From assembly GCA_022829145.1 (NCBI GenBank), contig CM040747.1:36472052-36536051 (forward strand): a stretch of DNA of 64,000 nt, read 5' to 3'. The position numbers and the translations under genes are program-made. Below are positions 12,380-23,021 of the stretch, piece after piece. Within the stretch, counting starts at the first letter, position 1; each line of letters starts with the position of its first letter. The notes under the pieces are model-generated. The model made no database searches. It worked only from the letters and a program-made list of their open reading frames with translations, and was not told the origin of the DNA. This DNA comes from Albula goreensis. Taxonomy: Eukaryota; Chordata; Actinopteri; Albuliformes; Albulidae.

Positions 12380-14198
12380 AAGGATTCCCTTGCCTGAGAG
12401 CGGAGTGGTCTGGATCCTGGCTGAACACCTCAGGCTGGGTCCTCATGGGCAGCGGCTGCAGGTACGTCCTCCTTCACTGGAGTCTGAAACAAAAAGATGG
12501 ATAGATGTAGGTGTATGTTCCAAATGTAGGTATATCAAGATGTAAGAATGTAATGTTTCCAACTGAATGTTAAAATCCTACACAAAACACCATCTGGCTT
12601 TTCAATCGTGTGAGTTAGGATGACAGTCAGAATACCAGATGAAGGAGGTAAATGTTTGCAGGTGGGGCTAGCTGCAGGAGAGAGATGGGGTTGTGGTTTG
12701 ATGGTTTGGTCACTGCCTGGAAAGACTATAGAATACCTTCCCAGGCAGGTTTAATGGGGGGAGCTATGTGGACTAGTGGGTGGGGTTAGAAGGAAAAGGG
12801 GGAGTGGTTTGGGTGCAGCAAAAAGGAGGATAGGGGAATAGAGTTTACCTGCTCTCCATCTGATCAGATATGGTGTTTAAGAGCATCCCTTAGGATGGTG
12901 TTCTCCAGCTGAAGGAGGCTGAGCTGCTTTCCAGTGTCTCTCTGATTCTGGTTGAACTGCAGACGGGAGTGGAGACAAACTTCATAAAACACACTGATCA
13001 CTGAGCATGTCAGATTCATCACACCATACAGGATGCTGATCTCTCCATGCAGGATGCAAATGGAATCTTATAACATTCCAATCACTTTATACTACATGCT
13101 AATCACTTCATACAACACTCCATACATGCTTCATACAACAATGATAATCACTGCCCAGTGTAGCTTTAACCTTGAGTAAATTGCCCAAATGGCTGAAAGG
13201 GGAAATATCTTAGTCCAGCCTCACCTTCATCTGCAGGTTCTGCAGCTCCTCGCAGCTGCTCTGGGTTTGGGCCTGCATGAGGCTCAGCCTCCTCTCCATC
13301 GCCCCCTGCTGGTGCCCCACACATACACACACATCATCTTCTCCCTCTTCTCTTGCAGTTCCTGAGAAAGAGATGCAGAGGGCCAGAGATCATAATTCTG
13401 TATAATGAAGTCTGTAATTAGGTACACACTGTATAACCTTATGTGAATTTGGCCCTCAGTTCTCCCACACACACAACCTTGGAGAACAGGGACTGTCACG
13501 ATGACACAGAGACGAGGGAAACCACCAATGTGAGTGTCCTGAGTGTCTGCTCCTACCTTTGTCCGTCTTTTTGTGAGACTCAGTCTGGCTGGATGTCTCC
13601 ATCATCAGCAGAGAGGCCTGGTCAAACCTTATCTTCTTTGCACATGTGAGCAGTTTATAGCTGACGTCTCTACTGTGACTGATACCTCCACCATGTAACT
13701 GATTCCTCTGTTGTTACTAAGTGTCATCTCTGTTGCAGTGGTGAATGTTACTTTAAATGTTGTTTTAAAGACAGACAGATGCCTCCACTTCCTGAAAGCT
13801 GACTGGGAGAGAATACTCCCATGCTACTGTAGGAAGGATGGACTGTCAATGTCACTGAACTGAGCCTGTAATCCTACCTTTTTCTTCTTTTTCATAGACT
13901 TAGTCGTTCCAGGTGCACTCTTCACTGGCACAAGTCAAGGACTCCTTTCAGTGTCAGGCTGAGATGCATCGGCTACCAGAGAGACTGAGACTCAGAGACA
14001 AACAGGTAACAGAAAAGATTTACATAAATTAGACATAAAGTACACATTACATAAATTACCAGTTTAGCATGTTGTTTAGCCATAGGGATACACCAAATTG
14101 TTACCTCATTGGTGAGTATCCATGTTGATGAAGGAGACAATTACAGGAAACACCAGGATCCAAAGCTCCATGGCTATTCTGCTGGGATCGAGGGACAT
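12380..14198 (-). pseudogene. Decayed multi-exon coiled-coil-like gene
   Basis: Several short blocks on the minus strand look like exons with GT-AG borders. At 14198-14105 an ATG opens MSLDPSRIAMELWILVFPVI, a signal-anchor-like hydrophobic start that meets a stop just before the donor. At 13972-13878 a block reads ADASQPDTERSP, then a stop, then APGTTKSMKKKKK. Near 13630-13555 a block reads FDQASLLMMETSSQTESHKK. At 13310-13225 a block reads AMERRLSLMQAQTQSSCEEL and continues QNLQMK. At about 12958-12850 a block reads NQNQRDTGKQLSLLQLENTI and then a stop. The last two have heptad-like Leu spacing. Stops in several blocks point to a dead copy. I do not recognise the parent gene. Part of it is duplicated at 24838-25378. 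Confidence 0.4.
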
Positions 14199-14524
14199 TC
14201 TGCGGAGACAGGCATCTTGTGAGAGCACCGTTCACAGCCAGCCACAACAACTTGTAATTTGAAGGTAGCCAAAAATGCTAATTTATTGAAAGAGAATAAA
14301 TTCTTGTTGCAGACTGACACATTTGATTTGCATGTATCCCGAATTAAGGTATTTGAAACTTCAGCTCAGTGCAAATGATATTTTGTTAATAATTAAATAA
14401 ATAATACTCAGCCCGTTATGATAAAATATTATTTCAGCACACTAATTTTCACATTACCATTATCATGTTTAAATTTTACATCTTAAAGATGGAGTAATTT
14501 ATTATTTGATCTAACTTGATATAG

Positions 14525-15610
14525 AGTTCCAGAAGAAACTCTGTTTGCTTGCCGAAGTCTTTAAAAGTATGTTTAAAACTGTAGGCTACCTACTGAAAGT
14601 TAATAATAAGACTGCTATATAGTAATATAACATATATATTATAATAATAGTACTTCTTATTATTAGAACTGTATATTGAAACTTCTAGTCAGTACAGTAA
14701 GCACTGAAGAACACTTAATAGACAATGATGCAGTTGTACGGCACATATATTACACACAACGCATTTATACAACAGTTAGTTCCGACCGCCCATTGTGATT
14801 GCCCGAGACAAATTCCATTAGTGCAGTATGACATCATAGCGAGAGATAACGTTATCCCAGTATCTTTGTGTCAAAAGGAAAGTTATTTCAAAATTTCAAG
14901 TCTGGTAAGGTAGCTAGCATGCTGTATTCTTTGGATAATGTTATTTTGTCAACTGCCTTAAAATTATGGGAAAGTAGATAGTACTTGCGACTATTAGTGG
15001 TGAAGTGGTATTTGTTAAATTAAAAGTAACGTTACATGTCATCATTGTCGATTAGTGTCACTAACGTTAGCTTGTTAGCATGCTCATTATTACACAAATA
15101 TTAAGTAAACGGACACCGTTTTTTAAAGCTTTATAGTTTAAAACAAGTATAAACAGTATAGCATAGAAAATTACAAGCAACCTGGCCAGTATTATTCAAG
15201 TTACCAAATTTGTATGTCTAGTTTAAAAAGTAGATAATATTTAGGACTGCAAATCCTTACCGCTGAAGTAGTTCATACAATTCAGATACTGACGCATTAA
15301 ATCCGTTTGTGAGCCGAGCAGCGACCGTTATAATTGTTGCTTAGTAACGTTAGCCACATTAGCATGCTCAACATTCCACCGATGTTAAGTCAGTGGAGGC
15401 AATTTTTTAAAGCTTATTAGTTTAAAAAGTATGAATTGTATAGCTTAAAAAACAAGCAACCTGACCAGTGTATCCAAGCCTCTGGTGGCCAAGTTTGGTA
15501 TGTCTATCTTAAAAACTGTAGGAGGAGATACGTCCGGAAGAATCAGGAATAATAATAAGAAGTAAAGGTTCTACAGAAGAACAGCAGTTTGCGCCTTCGG
15601 CAAACAAACT
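14525..15610. repeat. Diverged tandem duplication and interspersed-repeat end
   Basis: The segment at about 15055-15245 is repeated in diverged form at about 15335-15530; shared landmarks are acgttag, ttagcatgctca, tttttaaagctt, agtttaaaa and acaagcaacctg. The flanks carry related inverted pieces: gtttgcttgccgaag at 14547-14561 and cttcggcaaacaaac near 15595-15610. This suggests a non-autonomous transposon, but I cannot define its ends. Confidence 0.4.
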
Positions 15611-16185
15611 AATGACATATTAATTGATAGCTGTTTGCATTTTAAGAACATTCCTATTGTGACATCATAGAGGCTGAAACACTGAAAATTCTAAACCACT
15701 TGAATTTACTACTGTTGCTGGGAGACAGAATGATGTGAATTCTGTCCAATTCTATGTTCGAAATTTAAAAGAATAAAAACAGTAAGAGTTTACAGTGCTG
15801 AACAAAGAAGAGTTTTATAAGAGCACCAACAACAGTCTAACTTACTCTATGATGTTGAAGCACATTCCAGCACAGTGGTCTTTATGATGGTACAGTATTT
15901 GTATATGATTTAATGTCAAGGCCAAATGAGGCAAAAAAAAAAAAATGGATGTTATTTAGGCAGTGTTCATATGGACTATTTAGAAAAATGTAATACACAT
16001 GAATAAAAATGTAAAAGTCTATTGGTAATGTAAATGTAAAGGTAATGTAAATGTATTTTCATTGCTCATTTGCATACATTATATCATTTTATGATGAAAT
16101 ATTACTTATCTCATATCTTATAACTTGCATTTTTACAAAACCTACAAAAGTTGATAAAAGGACATCAAATTTTATAGAACTGTAA
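15611..16185. other. No gene recognised
   Basis: AT-rich sequence with a 13-bp A run near 15934 and a short gtaatgtaaatgtaaa tract near 16025-16055. No open frame of note. Confidence 0.45.
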
Positions 16186-16187
16186 GC

Positions 16188-16606
16188 TCCTCGGCTCCTC
16201 CCACTGTACTGCTGTCAGTCTCCTGGTTCCCTCCCTCAGCCTGGAGAGTTAACTGGAGCTGCAGCAGCAGAGGCCTCACCAACAGGCAGCCTCACCTGAG
16301 AGTGATTTCTAATCAACTCAGCTGTGAGCACTTGCCTTCAATTAGGCCTTCTATTTAAGCACAGTCTGAGAGGCTGAACGAGTTCTTTTTTGGGTTTGGA
16401 CTGGGTTTGTGTTAATTTTGTTTTCCTTGGCTGTGCTGTTTTTCAGTTTCATTGTTGCCATTTGTTTTGTTGGGTTTTCCCTGGGAAAAGGGGTCAAATA
16501 AAAGGCCTTTGGCCACTTCTTGTTTAAACTTCTGTGTTTTTCCTTCCACTCGCCACCCAGCTCAGTGACCACACCAGCCACTGTGTCACAGAACTTATTA
16601 TTCATT
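16188..16606 (-). mobile_element. LTR-like interspersed repeat, solo copy
   Basis: About 420 bp with a tatttaag box and an aataaaa signal inside and tgtgaca-like ends on the minus strand. The same family occurs in the opposite orientation near 31.7-32.0 kb and 37.3-37.65 kb; shared landmarks are the ccaaaggcct core and a ccagtctgtcag/ctccaggctga end. No coding part is seen. It is a fossil copy. Its class (solo LTR or other non-autonomous element) is not certain from sequence alone. Confidence 0.4.
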
Positions 16607-17460
16607 TCTCTGTGTAGTTCTCATAGTTGATAACCATACAAATTTGAACATGTAATACTGATGTGAAAATGCTTGAATGACCGTATTCTTGAATCAAACA
16701 TATAGGCTAATAATTCTTGGGAAACAATCCAATGTATGTCAAAAACCAATGAAACTTATTCATAGGTTTCATTTAATGTTATAAATACACATACAGAAAA
16801 CCTGTAATATATTACACAGTACTAAGTTTTGCTTTTACAAGAGAAGTGTTACATGACCGTATTACTTACTTTGCTGTTATGGAAATGCATTATAGTACTC
16901 TTTATATTACTGTGTGTTACTCTCACCCTACACTGAGAGGCACTCCTGAGCAGGAACACATCAGATTAGAGCTGGATTATTCTCCTCTCAGAATTACCCA
17001 GTTTAACTGAAACTGAGTTATTACCAATCAGGATAATGTTCAGATCACATCCAGTTAATTTAGCATGTTTATGTAGGAAAGCAGCAAAAGCCTCATTCAC
17101 TGCAGTGCAGAAACAGCAATGGCTGCAGAAGCCAGACCTGACTGGTAATTTAATACAATGGGAATCAATCACAATATGCATTACTTGTCAGTGCAGTAGT
17201 GATAGAGAATAACTAACTTATAACTAACTTAACCCATAGCATTAACATTAGACAAAACCCAAGGTTTCTGCATGCAATTTCACCTGCTCAAAGGCCAATG
17301 ACATGAGTCAGAGGAGGGGTGTTTTGGGAGGTGGTTTGGATTGTGATCCTGCTGTCCATACACTGTTAACCAGTGTTAAACTGCTCTGTCTGTGTCACAG
17401 CCCATAAGCCCTAGTCTGCCTCCACAGCACTGCTGGGCTACAAGTGCCTGCTGTGCCCAA
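16607..17460. other. Upstream flank of the first immunoglobulin V segment
   Basis: No gene is seen. From about 17400 the sequence (tgtcacagccca, then cacagcactgctgggctaca) becomes similar to the flank of the second V segment at about 22257 onward, marking the 5' part of the duplicated V unit. Confidence 0.5.
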
Positions 17461-17467
17461 GAAGACC

Positions 17468-17530
17468 ATTTGCATAGAGAAGACACTTTGCATTGGCAGC
17501 ACATGCTTCAGTGCTCTGGGAGTGTTTATA
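17468..17530 (+). promoter_or_regulatory. Octamer and TATA-like promoter of V segment 1
   Basis: A perfect immunoglobulin octamer ATTTGCAT lies at 17468-17475 and a TTTATA box at 17525-17530, about 70 bp before the leader ATG. Octamer plus TATA is the standard V-gene promoter, bound by Oct-family factors in B cells. The same arrangement precedes the second V segment. Confidence 0.8.
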
Positions 17531-17595
17531 GTCCTGTGAGTTTAACACTTGATGACTGAGAGCTGTCCTTCATGGCAACAGAACCCACAGCAACA

Positions 17596-18140
17596 ATGAC
17601 TTTTATCACCATCTTCATCTGGACACTCACTTTCTGCATTCAGGGTAACATTCATAGAACATATTCAAATAGATATGATACCTTCTATTTTAATTGAATG
17701 GAAGCATGAAACCTAAAGCAACGCTATGAAATAAATGTATAAAATAACTGTTTGGGCAGTGATGTAACATCCTAATGTACCAATGGATAATATGAATATG
17801 CATTTTTTATTCTTCTCTTCAGAATGCACAGGACAGGTGACTGTGACTCAGACTCCTACTGGTAAATCTGCTCTCATAGGAGACACTGTCACCCTGAGCT
17901 GTAGAACCAGCACTGACGTGTATAGCAGCGACAGTTTATACTGGTACCAGCAGAAACCTGGAGAAGCTCCTAAACTCCTGATCTATGATGCAACATACCG
18001 TAACTCGGATATTCCTGATCGATTCAGTGGCAGTGGATCTGGGACTGACTTCACTCTGACCATCAGTGGAGTCCAGGCTGAAGATGCAGGAGATTACTAC
18101 TGTCAGAGTGTACACAAGATCAGCAGTAGCTGGGTGTTCA
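17596..18140 (+). CDS. Immunoglobulin light-chain V segment 1 (kappa-type)
   Basis: The leader exon 17596-17644 encodes [16 protein letters not shown]. An intron (gtaaca...ttcag) follows, and the V exon is 17823-18140. The V domain starts [12 protein letters not shown] and has the first Cys in VTLSCRTS, the [15 protein letters not shown] core, the [20 protein letters not shown] stretch and the second Cys in DAGDYYCQS. All framework landmarks are present and the frame is open to the recombination signal. A 12-bp-spacer signal directly follows, which fits kappa-type V segments (lambda V segments carry 23-bp spacers). After rearrangement to a J segment, not seen here, it would form the variable domain of a light chain. 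It looks functional. Confidence 0.92.
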
Positions 18141-18168
18141 CACAGTGATAGAGAGCCGTACAAAAACC
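18141..18168 (+). promoter_or_regulatory. 12-RSS of V segment 1
   Basis: Consensus heptamer CACAGTG at 18141-18147, a 12-bp spacer at 18148-18159, and nonamer ACAAAAACC at 18160-18168. This is the RAG1/RAG2 recombination signal that joins V to a J with a 23-bp spacer. TGA and TAG stops fall in the unrearranged read-through. Confidence 0.92.
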
Positions 18169-18384
18169 TCCCTCAGTCAGACTGCACAGAGACTGCACTG
18201 CTGCAGCTGGGACTGCAGGGGTTCTGCTCCAGCACACTGAGCTTCTGAGGTTCAATAAACTCTCATACATCTAATTCACATCTAAAACACAAATACACTT
18301 AGACTGAATTTTAGTCAGGGTATCTGAGCCTTGAGAGGGAATGATAGTTATTTCCAATTCAACACAGGGGGCAGTTCCACTCTC

Positions 18385-18670
18385 TGGTGCCCTTTTGCTT
18401 AAAAAATGCCACAGAAGTCTGGGTGCCCCTATGCATGAGAAAACATGATGAAGTGCCCTACAGAGCTGCCCTATGAATGAGAAAATGTGATAAAATGTCC
18501 TCTAAAGTGCCCTTTCAGTGGAGAAAAATGTGATGAAGCACCCTCTTGAGTTGCCCTATGTATGAGAAAATGTAATAAAATATAACTATCATTAGTGTGT
18601 TAACTTTATAATCCTCTGATCACTTCAGCAGTATGCAATTACTGTGCTAACTTAATAATCCTCTTATCAC
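18385..18670. repeat. Degenerate short tandem repeats
   Basis: Roughly 50-60-bp imperfect units based on gccctatgaatgagaaaatg and tgataaaatg lie at 18385-18580. They are followed by two units of about 57 bp sharing taataatcctct and atcacttc at 18595-18670. Confidence 0.6.
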
Positions 18671-18824
18671 TTCTGCCTTGTGTCATGGGAATTGTGTCTT
18701 CCCTGGTTATATAGCACTGAGTTTATTTTATATTAGACTCACAGCTTTGCTTATTGATATCATAACTTACTTACTGGGCAATATCGGGTTAGTTTGTATG
18801 TATATGTTTCTTTTTTCAATATCA

Positions 18825-19285
18825 GTGTCACAAATCAGGCTAGAACTCAAGTGCGGACGAAACCAGGACAGGTTCAAAAAGGCTGATTACTTCTTAAGTA
18901 CAAATCACAAAACCAGAATCATAGTCGGGGAGCAGGCAGAGTCAAAGCCAGAAGCCAGAGGAAAACAATCCAAAACAACAGGCAACAAGGTAAAGTCAAC
19001 AAACAGGCAGAGAATTAAAAACAGGCAGGAACCAGACAGGGAAAGCACTGGAGCAAACTGGCAAAGAACACAGGAAGAGGCAGGGTGTAAGTAGGCAGTA
19101 AATGAGGAGAAATGGGAAACGGGTGAGCAGGCAGACAGGTGAATCTTGTCAGGTGATGAGAGCAGGGGGAGCAGGGGGCAGGGCTGACACACAGGGAAAC
19201 TGAAAATGAAAGCATGTGGCAGACACGGACAGGGAAAAACAAACACAAACCTCGGCTAAGAGGCCGGCATACTGACAATCAAGCC
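18825..19285. mobile_element. Interspersed repeat, unclassified
   Basis: A low-T stretch with many caggca and aacaggca steps (for example aggcaacaaggtaaagtcaa) of a type dispersed in fish genomes. The long overlapping open frames on both strands here reflect the base composition. The class and true ends cannot be decided from this copy. Confidence 0.4.
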
Positions 19286-19344
19286 CTAAGAAAATACCGA
19301 AACATATTTTCATTCTCACTGGCACATTTATGGGAACATCAATC

Positions 19345-19417
19345 GGGGGATTAGCTCAAATGGTAGAGCGCTCGCTTAGCATGCAAGAGGTAGCGGGATC
19401 AATGCCTGCATCCTCCA
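19345..19417 (+). tRNA. tRNA-Ala (AGC), probably a decayed copy
   Basis: A 73-nt cloverleaf can be folded: acceptor stem GGGGGAT/ATCCTCC, a D arm with TAGCTCAAATGGTAGAGC, the anticodon loop TTAGCAT (AGC, Ala), a T stem GCGGG/CCTGC with one G-T pair, and discriminator A. The B box reads GGATCAATGCC instead of the usual GGATCGATGCC, and the anticodon stem has one C-A mismatch. The changes from the standard vertebrate tRNA-Ala are transitions of the CpG-decay kind. It lies just before a SINE, so it may be a dead gene or repeat-derived copy. Confidence 0.6.
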
Positions 19418-19424
19418 AGCATCA

Positions 19425-19610
19425 GCTTACAGGGGTAGCCTGTAGCATAGTGGCTAAGATAAATGATCAAGACCCCTGAGGTCCAGCACTTTAACCACCA
19501 TCACTGTCAGGCCCCTAACCCCACATTGCTCACAGAGGGGACTGGCCCCTGGTCATCCTATTTAACTGCAAGCTGCTTTGGATAAAAGCATCTGCTAAAT
19601 GACTATAATG
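19425..19610 (+). mobile_element. tRNA-derived SINE
   Basis: The head (ggggtagcctgtagcatagt, then ggctaagata) resembles the promoter half of tRNA-derived fish SINEs. The end is the LINE-shared tail gctttggataaaagcatctg followed by ctaaatga and a taatgt repeat. About 185 bp, no coding capacity. The tail is the same type as that of the L2-like fragment at 8640-9122, in keeping with LINE-driven mobilisation. Confidence 0.7.
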
Positions 19611-20216
19611 TCATATCAAGAAAAGATGAGCAAAATGTATTTTATTTACAAATGTAATATACTCCAGAATAATCTGTTCCTCAGAGAGCTGCTGTCTTTT
19701 TGGCCCTGCTGTTCTGGGACCAGAGCAGAAGTGCTGACATTTGAAAATAAACAGTGGAGAGTGCACAAACCACGTGCACCGTAAAGTGCAGCCATTTCAC
19801 ATCACAACCTTTCATACCAGACACATGAGTATCATTTCAAATACAAATGCAATAAAACACACAATTCAACTCTGACCTCTAGAAAATGATTGACTTTTCT
19901 CTGAGTGATTATGTATTGATATGAAACACTTCAATGTAAGGGAAACTCTCGCATCGAGGAGGAGGAGACGTAATGTGTGGGAGCTAGTGAGAAAAAAGCC
20001 TGTCGAAATATTGAAAAAAAAAAACGTTTTACCTTGTATTTCAGTCAATATTCATCCGTTTAAGATGTAACATGCCATATGTATCAGCCATAGGTTTCAC
20101 GGAATGTTGACTTAGCGTCCACTAACACCCTACTAACTATGTCATGTTTATTTAAACAGACAGCAATAGACAGCAACAAGTTCAAGTGACAGCAACAAGT
20201 GATTTGTGAAGCTAGC
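19611..20216. other. No gene recognised
   Basis: Unique-looking AT-rich sequence between the SINE and the hAT element. Nothing with domain or splice support. Confidence 0.45.
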
Positions 20217-21412
20217 AATGGAGTCTGCAGCACAAAAAAAATCGCAAAACAACCAGTGCTATCTGGGAGGACTTTACAATCAGTCCATCTGATACAACTA
20301 AAATCATCTGTAAATTGTGCAAGGTCACAATAAGCAGAGGTAGGGATGTGAAACACCTATCAACATCTGTAATGCAAGACCATAATGCATTTCAAACATT
20401 CTGTTGTGACCGTGTCTGCCCAGGCTCCCCCAGCAAGGGCTAATACACAGCCGCAACCAGCCTCCATTCAGTTCCCCCAGCAAGGGCTAATACACAGCCA
20501 CAACCAGCCTCCGTTCAGTTCCCCCAGCAAGGGCTAATACACAGCCACAACCAGCCTCCGTTCAGTTCCCCCAGCAAGGGCTAATACACAGCCACAACCA
20601 GCCTCCGTTCAGTTCCCCCAGCAAGGGCTAATACACAGCCGCAACCACAGACATTTGGACGAGGAGGTTTTCAACTAATGCCTACATGTCACTCACAGGG
20701 CATTGGGTAGGACGTGAGATCACTGGATCTGGGGCAGTGACACACAGACAGCGTCACTGCCCTACTCAACATGGCCATGATCAGTGTGGATCACACTGCA
20801 GTGAATATATTAGATCAGCTCAAGCACCTCATTGCAGCATGGAAAAATGAGGTCAATGGTCAGTTTTTGTACAGTTTTTTGTAACGGGCAATTCCTCAAA
20901 CATGGTGAAGGCCATCGCTGATGGCGGCTTTGTGCACATCAGGTGCATGGCTCATTCTCTGCACTTGGTCGTTTCCAATGCTCTGAAACAGCTGTGAGCA
21001 GTGAGCCGTGCCATCACCACCGGCAGGAAAATCACACAATGAATCACAAAAAGAGCTTGCGTGTCGCTCAAACAAGGCCGCTGTGAAACTCCACGAAATC
21101 CAGGAGGAGACTGGTCTCCCTGTGAACGCCCTGGTGCATGACGTGTCCACCAGGTGGAATTCTACATTCCACACACTCCAGCAGCTGCTAGAGCAGAAAA
21201 GGGCAATCGTTGCCATGGGGACACAGATGGATTTAGGGGCTCATTCTCGCACCACCAATGACGCATAGTGGAGGCCACAGTCAAGATACTGCAGCCTTTT
21301 CAGGAAGCAACCCACAATGTCTGTGAGGATGTTGCATCTCTGTCCTCAGTCATCCTGTGTGTGCAGGCTCTCAGAGCTTCCTTGGGTGACTTGATGGAGC
21401 CCCCCCTAAACT
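20217..21412 (+). pseudogene. Decayed hAT transposase (BED-finger type)
   Basis: ATG at 20217 opens MESAAQKKSQNNQ; after a frame change the text continues as AIWEDFTISPSDTTKIICKL and CKVTISRGRDVKHL, a BED zinc finger with its paired Cys and a distal His. Downstream, 20895-21000 gives a diverged IRCMAHSLHLVVSNALKQL (the hAT C-x-AH-x-L-x-L-x-V motif), and 21050-21230 gives NKAAVKLHEIQEETG, VHDVSTRWNSTFHTLQQLLE and QKRAIVA. This order (BED finger, CxAHxLxL, TRWNS, YxxL-like) is that of hAT transposases of the ZBED4/ZBED6-like group. A 47-bp tandem expansion at 20431-20648 and several stops and frame shifts break the gene, and the C-terminal dimerisation region is not seen. Terminal inverted repeats were not found. 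Confidence 0.75.
20431..20648 (+). repeat. 47-bp tandem repeat inside the hAT pseudogene
   Basis: Copies start at 20431, 20478, 20525, 20572 and 20619, each beginning cagcaagggctaatacacag. The period is exactly 47 bp, which is not a multiple of three, so the expansion disrupts the reading frame. Confidence 0.92.
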
Positions 21413-22255
21413 AGCTGAGGGACACTGACCAGTCAGTTTGATTTTGGAAAATGAAGCTTTGTGAATTAAAAGAGTCGTTTACAAATTATCTCATTGGTGG
21501 TGGGGTTCAGATGGTTTGCAGTCTATCCAAACATTTCAGGAGGGGGAAAAAATAAAGAATAAAATAAAACAGGCAAAAAAAGTTAATGTATTACTGTTAT
21601 GTAATTACTGTTGTAAAGTAGTAATTCACGTTTCCCCGGTGAACTGCAGTAACTTTAACACATCATGAAACGCCAGCGCAGCATCACTGGAATTTAAGAT
21701 GATTCCCTTCAACAGAAGGATATTTTTCTATATATCTTTACTGTGAATAGTTTCTATTTCCAATGCAGAACAGAATCTTTCTTAAAAATAAAGTTAAAAA
21801 TAAAAAGAGAGAGAGACAGAGATGAATAGTACAGTATGAAGATGTGGAAATTTATTCCATAATTAATTATATGCCAATATTAAATCAATTTGATGCTTTG
21901 AAGGCACAAAAATTGCATTGCCAATGAATATTAGTTTAGAAAATACATTTGCCCAATTTAGCATGACTTCCGATATAAACCACGCCCACCTCCAGTCTTC
22001 TATCCAAATACAGAGAATATAAGTTTGTTGGTTGAACAGACAGAGATACAGATAATGACGTCTCTGTACACCTTAAGTGCAGAAACAATCATAGTTCATA
22101 CCCTTTTAAGCAGCAGGGTCTTCTAAACCACCCTGCAATGTCATGATTGTAATTTCTGTAAATGTTAATGTGTGAAGTGAACTGTGACTCTATGTCAAAC
22201 CAGAGTGACTGACACCTCTGCTGCTGTCCTGGTGCTGCTGTTGAACTCTCTCTCT
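21413..22255. other. No gene recognised
   Basis: AT-rich sequence between the hAT remnant and the second V segment. No long open frame. From about 22257 it becomes the duplicated V flank. Confidence 0.45.
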
Positions 22256-22323
22256 GTCACAGCCCACAGTCTCCAGTCCACAGCACTGCTGGGCTACAAG
22301 TGCCTGCTGTACCCAGGAAGACC

Positions 22324-22387
22324 ATTTGCATAGAGAAGACACTTTGCATTGGCAGCACATGCTTCAGTGCTCTGGGAGTGTTTATAG
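22324..22387 (+). promoter_or_regulatory. Octamer and TATA-like promoter of V segment 2
   Basis: ATTTGCAT at 22324-22331 and TTTATAG at 22381-22387, about 65 bp before the leader ATG. Spacing and surrounding sequence are essentially those of V segment 1. Confidence 0.8.
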
Positions 22388-22451
22388 TCCTGTGAGTTTA
22401 ACACTTGATGACTGAGAGCTGTCCTTCATGGCAACAGAACCCACAGCAACA

Positions 22452-22993
22452 ATGACTTTTATCACCATCTTCTTCTGGACACTCGCTTTCTGCATTCAGG
22501 GTGAGATTCATGGAAATATTCAAATAGATATGATGTCTTCTATTTTAATTGAATGGAAGCATGAAACCTGAAGTAACGCTATGAAATAAATGTATAAAAT
22601 AACTGTCTGGGCAGTGATGTAACATCCTAATGTACCAATGGATAATATGAATATGTATTTTTTTCTTATGTTCAGAATGCACAGGACAGGTGACTGTGAC
22701 TCAGACTCCTGCTGGTAAATCTGCTCTCATAGGAGACACTGTCACCCTGAGCTGTAGAACCAGCCCTGCTGTGTACAACAACATCAATTTAGCCTGGTAT
22801 CAGCAGAAACCTGGAGAAGATCCTAAACCCCTGATCTACAGGGCAACATACCGTAACTCAGGGATTCCTGATCGATTCAGTGGCAGTGGATCTGGGACTG
22901 ACTTCACTCTGACCATCAGTGGAGTCCAGGCTGAAGATGCAGGAGATTACTACTGTCAGAGTTACCACTGGATCAGCAGTAACGATGTGTTCA
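22452..22993 (+). CDS. Immunoglobulin light-chain V segment 2 (kappa-type)
   Basis: Leader exon 22452-22500 ([16 protein letters not shown]), donor gtgaga, acceptor ttcag, V exon 22676-22993 (318 nt, the same length as segment 1). It has [12 protein letters not shown], the first Cys in [44 protein letters not shown] and the second Cys in DAGDYYCQS. The frame is open to the recombination signal. Differences from segment 1 cluster in CDR1 ([10 protein letters not shown] versus [10 protein letters not shown]), the start of CDR2 (RAT versus DAT) and CDR3 (YHWISSNDV versus VHKISSSWV), while frameworks are nearly identical, as expected of recently duplicated working V genes. No J or C segment is seen in the window. 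Confidence 0.92.
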
Positions 22994-23021
22994 CACAGTG
23001 ATAGAGAGCCGTACAAAAACC
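22994..23021 (+). promoter_or_regulatory. 12-RSS of V segment 2
   Basis: Heptamer CACAGTG at 22994-23000, a 12-bp spacer at 23001-23012, nonamer ACAAAAACC at 23013-23021. Spacer and nonamer are identical to those of segment 1. Confidence 0.92.

Noticed and set aside
18905-19278. Long minus-strand frames rich in Cys, Ser and Pro
   Set aside because: They are the complement of a low-T interspersed repeat and have no domain.
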